Shown piece after piece: positions 47,828-56,292 of a stretch of 64,000 nt of DNA. Source of the DNA: a virus; the IMG/VR virus record IMGVR_UViG_3300028030_000008, positions 21,700 to 85,699 of that record. One strand, 5' to 3'. Positions within the stretch are counted from its first letter, which is position 1, and each line of letters opens with the position of its first letter. Both the position numbers and the translations under genes were made by a program. The notes under the pieces were generated by a model. It saw only the letters and a program-made list of their open reading frames with translations, had not been told where the DNA came from and made no database searches.

Positions 47828-48993
47828 ACACGCCAACTATTCAGATGAAACGATTTTTTACTGTGGGAAATGAAGTTGTACAAAAAGGGAAGGACGATCA
47901 ACTCGTTACGACGCTCTCGCTACTCATGTCTGGATTGAACAGTAATTTAACTGCGACCAAAGTGAACGGAAGCGAGATTGGATTACCGGACGCAGCAATG
48001 AAGGCGCTTGTACATGAGCGCGGTGGCTTTCCTTGGAAGGCGTTCTCTCATCCGGCGCTCACGCTTGATTTACGAAGGGGCTTACTCGAAAATCTGGGGA
48101 GTGATAAAGAAGTTCTCTTGCGTTTGCGAGACAATACTATAACCAATGTGTTCAGCGCGGATTACTCGGTTATCGACAACTTTGACGTGGCCGAGGCAAT
48201 GATACGCTTGCAACTCAACGGGGATATTCCCGGTATTGACGATTTGCTGGTTGAGAAGTTTTTCTTATCAAATGATAACCGCAGGATGCACATGCGGTTA
48301 GTTGCGCCAAATGCGTGGAGCTTTAATCTGAGCGACAATGACCCGTACTATGGCTCAATTGTTATCTCGAACAACGAGGGAGGTGAAGGAAGTTTTACCG
48401 TGCAGGCTGCTGTGCAACGGCTAGCTTGCTTTAATTACCAAATTGGAGAGACCATTGTTTCCGCAGAACATCGGCTCGGGAACGGAGATGACTTAGGCGG
48501 TACAATTGGAAAGGCTTTTGATAGCTTGGGCGGTGCGATTGGGCGTATGAAGGACAGCCTTGCTAACATGATGGATGTGAGTGTTCGGTATCCAAACAAG
48601 ATGCTTGAGAAGCTCATTGAGGACTTAGCTTTACCAAACAAAGCGGCAATCGAAGCAAGAGACTACCTGGTTGGCAATCTCGAAAACAGAAATATGTATG
48701 AGGTTGTACAAGCTGTAACGTGGGGTAGCCAGCAGCTAAGTCACGGAAGAAGTGACACAAGATGGGCGCGAAGAACTGGGCTTGAGGCAAATCTATGGAA
48801 TGTGTCACTTGATACCCTTCGTGCTGTTGGGGATGGGATTGATATTGAGGCCCTGTACTTATCACCGGAGGATTCCATTCAGCAAGCAATTGCTACCTAT
48901 TTGCGTAACAAGGCGATGGTAGTTGATGGTGTGGCGCATGAAGTCCTCGATACGACAGCCAATGAGGTTGCGGTGATGGATTTTGCTAGTTAG
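47824..48993 (+). CDS. DUF932-like protein
   Basis: The 389-aa protein starts at 47824 after AAAGGAGA. It contains FSADYSVIDNFDVAEAMIRL, like the 'SDRYxxIDNxxVxEA' core of DUF932 proteins found in phages and plasmids, then a beta-rich core with a Gly-rich SNNEGGEGSFTVQAAVQRLA. Members are of unknown role and often near recombination genes. It shares the GLPDAAM motif with the product of the gene at 46867. It is the last gene of the plus block. Confidence 0.83.
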   Translation: MNTPTIQMKRFFTVGNEVVQKGKDDQLVTTLSLLMSGLNSNLTATKVNGSEIGLPDAAMKALVHERGGFPWKAFSHPALTLDLRRGLLENLGSDKEVLLRLRDNTITNVFSADYSVIDNFDVAEAMIRLQLNGDIPGIDDLLVEKFFLSNDNRRMHMRLVAPNAWSFNLSDNDPYYGSIVISNNEGGEGSFTVQAAVQRLACFNYQIGETIVSAEHRLGNGDDLGGTIGKAFDSLGGAIGRMKDSLANMMDVSVRYPNKMLEKLIEDLALPNKAAIEARDYLVGNLENRNMYEVVQAVTWGSQQLSHGRSDTRWARRTGLEANLWNVSLDTLRAVGDGIDIEALYLSPEDSIQQAIATYLRNKAMVVDGVAHEVLDTTANEVAVMDFAS

Positions 48994-49006
48994 TCGTAGT
49001 TTTAGC

Positions 49007-49031
49007 CTCCCTCGTGTGGAGAGCGGGGGAG
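49007..49031. terminator. Hairpin at convergent gene ends
   Basis: CCTCCC pairs with GGGAGG around a 14-base loop in the 44-base gap between converging genes. It has no T run but is placed as a bidirectional terminator would be. Confidence 0.45.
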
Positions 49032-49037
49032 GTCAAC

Positions 49038-49433
49038 TTACCGTGACGACGGAAAAAGCTTCTCTTGTCTATCTTCTGGCAAGTTGCCAATAGCTGTTCT
49101 GAGAACCGCGTCGTCAACGTTATTCAGGAAGCGCTCTATCGTTGGTAAATCAACTTGCAAGAACACGTCAAGGTTTCTTCCGATGGTGACACTGTTTACA
49201 AGCGCGATTAAATTATCCTCATCTATAGCATGTGCTTCTTTTTCTCTACCCGAAATCGCCTCTAGCATCTCCAATAGAGATAACTGGTCTTTTACAATAA
49301 TCTTGTAGCGCTCAAGGGCAACTTCGAGCTGTTCGGCTATTTCTGCGCGTTCCTCAAACGCCAGCTTTTGTTGACGTACTGAGTGTACTAATGCGTGTCC
49401 AACGCGCGAAACTATATCGCCTTTATTCTTCAT
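49038..49433 (-). CDS. Hypothetical helical protein
   Basis: The 131-aa protein starts at ATG 49433 (MKNKGDIVSRVGHALVHSVR...) after GGGAG. It is helical (AFEERAEIAEQLEVALERYK) and may form coiled coils. It overlaps the membrane gene upstream by 11 bases. It is the last gene of the late operon. Function unknown. Confidence 0.8.
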   Translation of the reverse strand: MKNKGDIVSRVGHALVHSVRQQKLAFEERAEIAEQLEVALERYKIIVKDQLSLLEMLEAISGREKEAHAIDEDNLIALVNSVTIGRNLDVFLQVDLPTIERFLNNVDDAVLRTAIGNLPEDRQEKLFPSSR

Positions 49434-49773
49434 TATCTTTTTCTCCCTTGAGATAGATATGAGATTTAATAATAATCGCCAAGCTGATAATTGCACTTGC
49501 GGTCAACCACGCAGCTAGTGTGGATATTGCTGTTTTGTGCATGGACACGGTTACGCTATTACGTAGTGGTGTGAACATGGCAATGGTGATTCCAAGAGCT
49601 ATACCAGATAGTGATTGTATTCCAAGTGTCGCTAAAATCATCATAATAATTCCGGTTAATCCGTTTGCGCCAGAAAGGACGCTTTTACCTAAGTTGACTA
49701 TCCAAATTGTTAAAAAAATAAGTACCAGCAAATTTGCAATAGCGCAAATCATACCAGAAATTTGTACTATCAT
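49423..49773 (-). CDS. Membrane protein, possible late holin
   Basis: The 116-aa protein has about four hydrophobic helices (residues 4-28, 37-53, 55-66, 82-104) and a charged C-terminus (KGEKDNEE). Position after the tail genes is typical for holins. Its start overlaps the upstream gene (ATGA). Confidence 0.78.
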   Translation of the reverse strand: MIVQISGMICAIANLLVLIFLTIWIVNLGKSVLSGANGLTGIIMMILATLGIQSLSGIALGITIAMFTPLRNSVTVSMHKTAISTLAAWLTASAIISLAIIIKSHIYLKGEKDNEE

Positions 49774-49925
49774 CTTGCCACCTGTCTGAGTCTAATGTTT
49801 ATTTCGTTGATAAGAGTTTTATTTTCACGAATAAGGACAATGTGCCTTTCTTGCTTCTTGTCCCGACGAGCTTTTTTGGGTTTCTGCTCTATGGATTTTT
49901 TTTTCCTGAGAAACTTAAGTATCAT
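49770..49925 (-). CDS. 51-aa basic protein
   Basis: ATG 49925 opens MILKFLRKKKSIEQKPKKAR, a strongly basic helical protein that stops at 49770. It overlaps both neighbours by 4 bases (ATGA at each end), which is good evidence that it is translated. Function unknown. Confidence 0.72.
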   Translation of the reverse strand: MILKFLRKKKSIEQKPKKARRDKKQERHIVLIRENKTLINEINIRLRQVAR

Positions 49926-50203
49926 TGTTTTCTTAGCTCGCTATGAATTGTGTCTTTTACAACTTCCTCTAGTGAGATTGATTTTATAATACTCTCTAGT
50001 GTCGCGTGTAGCTTTTCTTGCAAGCGAGTTAGCTCTGCCGCTTGCAAATGGTACTTCTCTGTCATTTGCTCAACTCTTTCGATGTCATCTTTATGTTGAC
50101 GCCACAAAAACCACACTGCAATAAATAGTGTGATATTGTTAAGTATCAGCGCTCCGTATACGTCTATGAGCCTTGAGCCTAGTCCGAAAACCTCAGTCTC
50201 CAC
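49922..50203 (-). CDS. Membrane-anchored coiled-coil protein
   Basis: The 93-aa protein starts with GTG. It has one membrane helix (ALILNNITLFIAVWFLW, about residues 18-34), then a helical coiled-coil region. It may be a spanin-like or hemolysin XhlA-like lysis accessory. It overlaps both neighbours. Confidence 0.77.
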   Translation of the reverse strand: METEVFGLGSRLIDVYGALILNNITLFIAVWFLWRQHKDDIERVEQMTEKYHLQAAELTRLQEKLHATLESIIKSISLEEVVKDTIHSELRKQ

Positions 50204-50381
50204 TATCGAGAAGCTCCCTTAATTTGACAATTTGTGCGTTTACTGCTATTTGTAAGCGTATATTGCTGCTTAACGCAGTATTGGCTTCATCACGCATTTT
50301 AACAAGCTCTTTCGCTTGTGTGGTTGCTTGTTGCATTTTTGCTTCCAGTGATAGGATTTCTTTTTCGATTTTGTCTTTCAT
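50193..50381 (-). CDS. Small coiled-coil protein
   Basis: The 62-aa protein (MKDKIEKEILSLEAKMQQAT...) is a continuous heptad-like helix with AAGGAAAA before the ATG. It could pair with the following coiled-coil protein. Confidence 0.75.
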   Translation of the reverse strand: MKDKIEKEILSLEAKMQQATTQAKELVKMRDEANTALSSNIRLQIAVNAQIVKLRELLDSGD

Positions 50382-50422
50382 TACGTTTTCCTTGTTGTTA
50401 CACTATATGTAAAGGAGTTGCT

Positions 50423-50662
50423 ATGTCTTGGAAAAGTAGTTTGATGTTTGCCGTTGTACTGTTAATCGCACTGCTCGTTGTTATTGCTATTGGGTTTAAT
50501 TTAGGTTCAAGCGCAAGTGGGCAATATACTATATTTATGCCTATAGTTTTTGATGACCACCAGAGTCAACCGGACTGCGATTGGGATTATTGGATGAGTC
50601 GTCCAATGACGGGAACTGCTTTCCTCCCCCCTGTTGGTTGTTCTCCGATACCTACTCCTTAA
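50423..50662 (+). CDS. Small membrane or secreted protein on the opposite strand
   Basis: The 79-aa protein starts at ATG 50423 after AAAGGAG. A membrane or signal segment (SLMFAVVLLIALLVVIAIGF) is followed by a short acidic, Cys- and Pro-containing exterior part (QPDCDWDYWMS...). It is the only plus-strand gene in the late block, and its TAA overlaps the complementary stop of the fibre gene. It might be an exclusion-type protein expressed separately; that is speculation. Confidence 0.68.
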   Translation: MSWKSSLMFAVVLLIALLVVIAIGFNLGSSASGQYTIFMPIVFDDHQSQPDCDWDYWMSRPMTGTAFLPPVGCSPIPTP

Positions 50663-53600
50663 ACTATTTTTAGAGTACCACTATCGCTCCAAACGTCACC
50701 GGAGGACAATCCAGAAGAAGATGTTGGGATAGCTGATATATTTAACGTAGCTGTTTTTGTTCTACTACTTACGTCTAAGTTGTAATTAACGACAGTGTTT
50801 TTACTTTGTAGTTCGAGTGGGGTTACATAAGTTGAAGATATTGGGTCGTGTATTTTGAAATACATTACGTTTGGAAACATTCCAGACGCTCTTTGACCAA
50901 CAGCATTTATTTGTGCTAAATAGCCACTGTTTGTTTCATCATACCACTGAATTGATTTTGTGTCTTCGTATGTACTTGCTGTGGCAAAGCGTAATCCGTT
51001 TGTGTTTAATGTTACGTCTCCGCCGCCAGTAACAAAACTTCCATCTGTATCAATATAAGCCTGCGTAGTAGTTCCACCACGAAAGTTCAATTTCCCCTCA
51101 GAGGCATCGAATAAGATATTTGCTTTACTAGCGGAATTATCCCCAAGGAGAACATCACGGGTGTTTAATGTCTCGCTGTTCCAAGAAACGCCATCTGCGT
51201 TTATTAAGGCAAAGCTAGGGTTGCTGTCATTGTCAGTTGCAAATAACCCATTTTCGTTCAGCCAAACTTTAGCGTTATCTTCCCCAACTGCCATAAACTC
51301 GTGAGTTGAATTTCTTACGGTAATTGGAGCATCGCTTGCGTAGATTGCTGCTATTTCGTCTGCTGCGTATGCACGCTTTGTTATAGTAAAATTAGAAATA
51401 TAGCCATTCCATGAACCAACAAATTTGATTGTACTTAAAAAGTCTACTGATGTGTAAGTGGTTGTTCCGATACTCACGTCGTTTATATATAAAGTTGCTG
51501 TGCCGTTATTAAGTGTTACGGTAATATGCAGCCATGTTTGTTGTGGTAGCTGTGCGGCGCTAAAGGCAATACTATTCCCGTCAATCCTTGCCGCGCCAGT
51601 GCCGTCTGAGCGATAGAAGAAGTCAAAATCGGTCGTTGCGTTTCCCCCATCAAATAAATACCCATAGCTGTAGTTATCCTCTAGGTACGCCCACATCATT
51701 ATGGTAAGTTCATCGTCGTTTGGAGACCAAGCATAACGCAAATCGGTGGCAGAAATTGCAGATGTCGACCCATCACTTCCAGTTGCTCCGTTCATCGCGT
51801 AGTAGAAAAAAGGTATGTGGTGGTCAAGGTTTGTTATTTGAATATCATCCAGATAAACCGTATGTGTTACATTACTACCGTAAGCGGCATAGACCCTAAT
51901 ATAACTTAGCGTTTTTAATGGGTTTATCTCTAATGACAATTGCAATTTATGCCATTCGTTTAGACTTGTACCTATGTAGACATTTTCCCCAATCGAATCA
52001 TTAGTAGCATCAGTATAATAAATTCTAAGTAAAAATTGAATGGTATTAGTTTGTGATAGAATGAAATAACGCAGCGATAGTGATACATCGCCGGTCAATG
52101 CTGTTCCACTAGCGAAATCCCCTTGAATACCTGAGTATCCGCTACCCGTTGCTGTTATTTTGCAACTATATCCAGCGTGTAACGATTGATCGCTACTGCG
52201 CGTATAGTTTGTGTTCCCTCCGTAGCCAGTCCAACCCGTAGTGTTAGATTCAAATACAGGGTTGGTGATGTAGTTTGTTGCCGCTTGGCTTACTCTTAGA
52301 GAGCCTAGATTGAATGGGGACTCTATTGATGGGCCATTTACTGCTGTTTCTGTGGTTGGTTTTTGCCCTAGATGTCCGTTGGTATTTACTTGGTATCCCC
52401 GCGAATTAAACGGTGTGTACAAGCTAACGTCTGTCGCAACAAATCCAATCCCGTTCCCACTAATAATTCCTCCGCTTATTAGCAGTTGGTCAGCCGAATG
52501 GTCATATAGTAGCCCGTGACTATTAGAGTAGTCTCCAATTTCAACATCACCTACGTCCGTTCCGGTAGTAGTTAATTGGAACGTTTTGTTAGTGCTATCT
52601 TCGCCCCACCAAGAATTTCCATCTGCGCCAATTGATACGGTTTGTGTTGCGCCATCGTACATACTCAAGTCTAAACCGTGAACCTCGAAATTCGTATCAG
52701 ATAGCAGCAGGTATTTACTTGTTGTATCTTGCCCCGCCCATAATCCGTACTCTAAGCCAACTCCGCTAATTCCATCGAGATTTCCAAGTCTTACGTGTGT
52801 AGTAAAATTGCTCGGTTCCCCTCCTGTGACTGTATCCCAAGTTTGCACTTGAGAGTACGGCGCACCCGCTGCATCAAGTACAGTGGCTTCCCACACGCCT
52901 GTCGAGCCTGATCCTGTCTGTCCATAAGACATTGCAATAGACCCAGCGTTCACGGTTTCTGCGCTACTGTATCCAGTTGTCGTTGTTGTGAATGTCCAAG
53001 ATTGTTCGCCGCCACTTAGGTCTGAGTAGCTTGTAACTTGTCCGTACACATTGGATACAACCAGTCCTCCGCCAGACGTGTCTATAACTTGCAGTTTCAC
53101 ATAATCATTCGCTACGAAAACGGCTGTGTTGTCCCATCCTTCCAAGTCTTCGATGTATAGCGTTGCCGTACTTCCCGTATTCGGGATTGTAAAGACCCTA
53201 CTTAATCGCGCTCTTGACTTGGTAATGGTTAGTCCCCCGGCCAAAGCTGCGTTTACATCAGCGGTAAACGACTGAACGTGCATCTCGTCTGCGTACATCG
53301 AGCGAAAGTCGGCGTGTCCTCCGCTTGAGCCATAAGAAATGCCCCATCCTGTAGTTTGTGACACATAATCATCTGACGAGAGAGACTTACTGGCTGCCCA
53401 ATTTGAGAATACAACATCATCGCCTTGAGGATTTAGGAGCAGGTCTGCGGTTGGGGTAATAGTTAAATCACCTGCTGTAGTTGTGATACTTTGCGCTCCG
53501 ACAAAATCAAGGTCGGCGTCAAGTTGTATGTCTGATTGAAATGTATGAGAGCCAGTCCAAGTTGGGGTTATTGTTAAGTCGAGGTCAATATTGTTACTGG

Positions 53601-54042
53601 TTTCAGTTAGCCCGTAGCCGAGGAAGTCAGTGACATCAATATCAAAAGTTCCGCCTGTAGCTATGTTCCCTCCGCCATCAAGTCCGTTCCCGGCAGTAAA
53701 TGAGACTGTTGTGTGGTCTATATGCTCGTTTGCGACAAAGTTCAATAGGGCATCATGGTCAACCCCGGCAGGTAAAACAACACCAGATACATCCTGCCCT
53801 GACAGTGATAAATCAATGCTTGATGTATCACTTACTGTTACGGGTGCATGGTGTTGTGATGGGGTAACACCACTTAAGCTGTCATGTGATGTTGTTGGTG
53901 CGCGGTTTACACTGACCGGGGTTGCTAACCCGGACGTGTAATTTATTCTGTCTTCGAGGTTGCGGCGAACAGCTTTTAGCCTGTCGATTTCGAGGTCTAT
54001 CTGTTTGAATTTTCTTTGAATTTGCGCGTTTGTTAGTGTCAT
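50659..54042 (-). CDS. Large tail fibre / receptor-binding protein
   Basis: The 1127-aa protein starts with a coiled coil (about residues 5-30). A long beta-rich Ser/Thr/Gly region with fibre-like strands follows. Around residues 590-745 is a carbohydrate-binding-like jelly roll (NYITNPVFESNTTGWTGYGG ... VYLDDIQITN). At about 755-910 is a LamG-like domain (DDELTIMMWAYLEDNYS ... WLHITVTLNNGTATLYINDV). The C-terminal 200 residues look like a trimeric fibre end. It probably reads cell-surface sugars. Confidence 0.88.
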   Translation of the reverse strand: MTLTNAQIQRKFKQIDLEIDRLKAVRRNLEDRINYTSGLATPVSVNRAPTTSHDSLSGVTPSQHHAPVTVSDTSSIDLSLSGQDVSGVVLPAGVDHDALLNFVANEHIDHTTVSFTAGNGLDGGGNIATGGTFDIDVTDFLGYGLTETSNNIDLDLTITPTWTGSHTFQSDIQLDADLDFVGAQSITTTAGDLTITPTADLLLNPQGDDVVFSNWAASKSLSSDDYVSQTTGWGISYGSSGGHADFRSMYADEMHVQSFTADVNAALAGGLTITKSRARLSRVFTIPNTGSTATLYIEDLEGWDNTAVFVANDYVKLQVIDTSGGGLVVSNVYGQVTSYSDLSGGEQSWTFTTTTTGYSSAETVNAGSIAMSYGQTGSGSTGVWEATVLDAAGAPYSQVQTWDTVTGGEPSNFTTHVRLGNLDGISGVGLEYGLWAGQDTTSKYLLLSDTNFEVHGLDLSMYDGATQTVSIGADGNSWWGEDSTNKTFQLTTTGTDVGDVEIGDYSNSHGLLYDHSADQLLISGGIISGNGIGFVATDVSLYTPFNSRGYQVNTNGHLGQKPTTETAVNGPSIESPFNLGSLRVSQAATNYITNPVFESNTTGWTGYGGNTNYTRSSDQSLHAGYSCKITATGSGYSGIQGDFASGTALTGDVSLSLRYFILSQTNTIQFLLRIYYTDATNDSIGENVYIGTSLNEWHKLQLSLEINPLKTLSYIRVYAAYGSNVTHTVYLDDIQITNLDHHIPFFYYAMNGATGSDGSTSAISATDLRYAWSPNDDELTIMMWAYLEDNYSYGYLFDGGNATTDFDFFYRSDGTGAARIDGNSIAFSAAQLPQQTWLHITVTLNNGTATLYINDVSIGTTTYTSVDFLSTIKFVGSWNGYISNFTITKRAYAADEIAAIYASDAPITVRNSTHEFMAVGEDNAKVWLNENGLFATDNDSNPSFALINADGVSWNSETLNTRDVLLGDNSASKANILFDASEGKLNFRGGTTTQAYIDTDGSFVTGGGDVTLNTNGLRFATASTYEDTKSIQWYDETNSGYLAQINAVGQRASGMFPNVMYFKIHDPISSTYVTPLELQSKNTVVNYNLDVSSRTKTATLNISAIPTSSSGLSSGDVWSDSGTLKIV

Positions 54043-56292
54043 CTATAACTCCGCCAATCTCGCCAAGTTCTGCATGTAAACTTCAAAGGTTTTTTTTGCA
54101 GAACCCGGTGTTAGCTTAACAGTTTTTGCATCGTAGTCAACTTCAACTGCTACAAGTTGCTCTCTCGCCCAATATGAGCCCAAGTCTGTGCCACTTGCTC
54201 CCGATTGAACCGCTCTCCAATCTTCAATCTCAATTGCCTGTCCTGTAGCTTTAACTTCATCAAACGGAACTTCAACTCCGCTTGGTGTGAATATCGAACC
54301 ATCTTGCGCTGAGTATTGAGAGCCCATGCGAGCATACTTGTTTTCACCGAGCCATTTTTGCACAAGATACTCAGCCTCGTCTTCTGTATCAACATTGTCA
54401 AGCTGAATTGTTATTGCTCGGTAGTATCCATTGAAGTAAGCATCGGTATCGCTAAACCAATCGGTGAGAGTTTCCTCGCCGAGTTTGTTTACATACTTAC
54501 CGCGAACCTTTTGGTGAGCTTCTTGCATATCACCGCCTGTTGATGCTTCAACTGGTGCGGTACGGCGAATTTGATAAACTACAGTGTCAGGGTCTTGTGT
54601 TTCCAAGTACATTGTTTGGCTGTCATCTGTTTTGACGCCCCAAGCTAGTTTATTGTAGCTCCCGTCTCCAAACGCGCACGCTTTAGATAGAGCGTCTTTT
54701 GGTGTCTCAAACTCGTAAACCATTGGCTCTATCTCGTAGGATATTGTTTCGATATTTGCGGTGCTGTTGCTCAGGTTATGACCTGACTGACTTAGTTGCT
54801 CAACGACGTATTCTGCAAGTGTCGAAACTGTTATACTGTCCGTAGTTGAATAGACTCTTACGTTTGACAATTGTGCGAACATTGTCTCAAGACCCGTTCC
54901 ACCAAGATATGACTTAAATACCAGCCTAAACTTGGTTGGGCTGCCACTTGTTGTTTCATTGATAGCAGTTCGATTTTGCGCTATTGCCCCTGCTCTCCAA
55001 TCGGTGGGCCAAATAGTAGCGTCGTTATCGTCTGTAATCGAAAATGCGTAAGCTGCGTAAATTGCAAGCTCGTCATTATCTACCCACGCGGAAATATCAC
55101 CGGACGCAGTTACGTCAACCTGCTTACTTGCGATAGTCCAACTGGACACTGTTGCGTAATCGTCTTGGGTTACATTGTAGAGAACCCACCCGGTAGATTG
55201 AGAAACAACCCTCTCTCCAATGTCATTATCGTAGGTTATTGTTGTACCGCTCGGTGTTCCGTTTATCAACGCGGAGAACATTGGGTATCCGGTGGAAATT
55301 TCATCGTTGATTGCCCATCCGGTAATGTCGTTTTCATCGTCAACGGTAATAGTATCTAGGCTAGTGTCATTTGATTGAATTGTGGCTACGGCTTTTTGGG
55401 AGGTGTTGACCAACATTTGTCCTGCCGCGAGCGTGCTTTCTCCCAAGTCACTTGTGTAAGTAATAACTGCGCCAGAAACGCTTGAGATTTGTGCTGAAAA
55501 TGGAGGCCCATAAACAGTAATCTCGTCGTCTGATGCCCAACTCGATATGTTGCCGTCAACCGTAAACCCACTGGATGGTGCACTTGCGTCTGTGATTGTT
55601 ACACTTGCGTTTTGCGTAGTGTTATACAAAATCATAGTGTTGGCAACGTTACTTACGCCAGATTCATTCTTGTAGTAAACGTACCCATTGCCATCGTCAA
55701 TCGAGTCAACTTGTCCATCAAAGATAACGCCGCCGCCGAGTGACATTGACAAGTCTAGCTTGATACGCTGCGCGGTTTCTGCGCTTCCATCGTAAAGCTC
55801 CCCCTTAAATTCGTACTCAAGCTCGGTGTAGGCATTTACATCTGCTTCCTCTGTTGAAGCGTGCATAAATAAACCGATAGCGTTTGAACCAGTGCCAAAT
55901 TGGTCTGGGCGGTACAGCCCCCTTGGGACTTCCGATGGAGTATTCCACATATTCAGGCGTTTATCGCAGAAATGTCGGTAAAGCTCATCATCGCCCGCGA
56001 TAACGCCAAAGCCAATGGCGGTTACTGAGATTTTGTCACCAGACGGCGAAGATGTTTCTTCAACTTGGCGGATTTGACCCACAAAGAGGTAAGTGCTAAG
56101 ACTTTTGCGAATAATAAGCTTGCATCCAAAATTGAACTCTGGATAACTATGCCCAATTTCTCTTTCAACATAAAACTTGAGATAGCCAAAGCCTCCGCCT
56201 TCTTCTCCGTAGTGATTGGAAAATTGGATACCGAGGGCGTCGGTGATAACTACTTGATTATCTCTATCGTCGTATGATTCAATGTGTAGCAT
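54043..56292 (-). CDS. Tail-associated (Tal-like) protein with three internal repeats
   Basis: The 749-aa protein follows the distal tail gene, as Tal/baseplate hub proteins do. The N-terminal 200 residues resemble the ReqiPepy6 Gp37-like class of siphovirus tail proteins. Three tandem repeats of about 60-70 residues (residues 220-425) share the pattern 'N(T/V)(T/S)Q...ISxWxxxDEI...ITYxxDxGE'. The C-terminus has a hub-like domain. No peptidase motif is visible. It abuts the genes on both sides. Confidence 0.85.
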   Translation of the reverse strand: MLHIESYDDRDNQVVITDALGIQFSNHYGEEGGGFGYLKFYVEREIGHSYPEFNFGCKLIIRKSLSTYLFVGQIRQVEETSSPSGDKISVTAIGFGVIAGDDELYRHFCDKRLNMWNTPSEVPRGLYRPDQFGTGSNAIGLFMHASTEEADVNAYTELEYEFKGELYDGSAETAQRIKLDLSMSLGGGVIFDGQVDSIDDGNGYVYYKNESGVSNVANTMILYNTTQNASVTITDASAPSSGFTVDGNISSWASDDEITVYGPPFSAQISSVSGAVITYTSDLGESTLAAGQMLVNTSQKAVATIQSNDTSLDTITVDDENDITGWAINDEISTGYPMFSALINGTPSGTTITYDNDIGERVVSQSTGWVLYNVTQDDYATVSSWTIASKQVDVTASGDISAWVDNDELAIYAAYAFSITDDNDATIWPTDWRAGAIAQNRTAINETTSGSPTKFRLVFKSYLGGTGLETMFAQLSNVRVYSTTDSITVSTLAEYVVEQLSQSGHNLSNSTANIETISYEIEPMVYEFETPKDALSKACAFGDGSYNKLAWGVKTDDSQTMYLETQDPDTVVYQIRRTAPVEASTGGDMQEAHQKVRGKYVNKLGEETLTDWFSDTDAYFNGYYRAITIQLDNVDTEDEAEYLVQKWLGENKYARMGSQYSAQDGSIFTPSGVEVPFDEVKATGQAIEIEDWRAVQSGASGTDLGSYWAREQLVAVEVDYDAKTVKLTPGSAKKTFEVYMQNLARLAEL

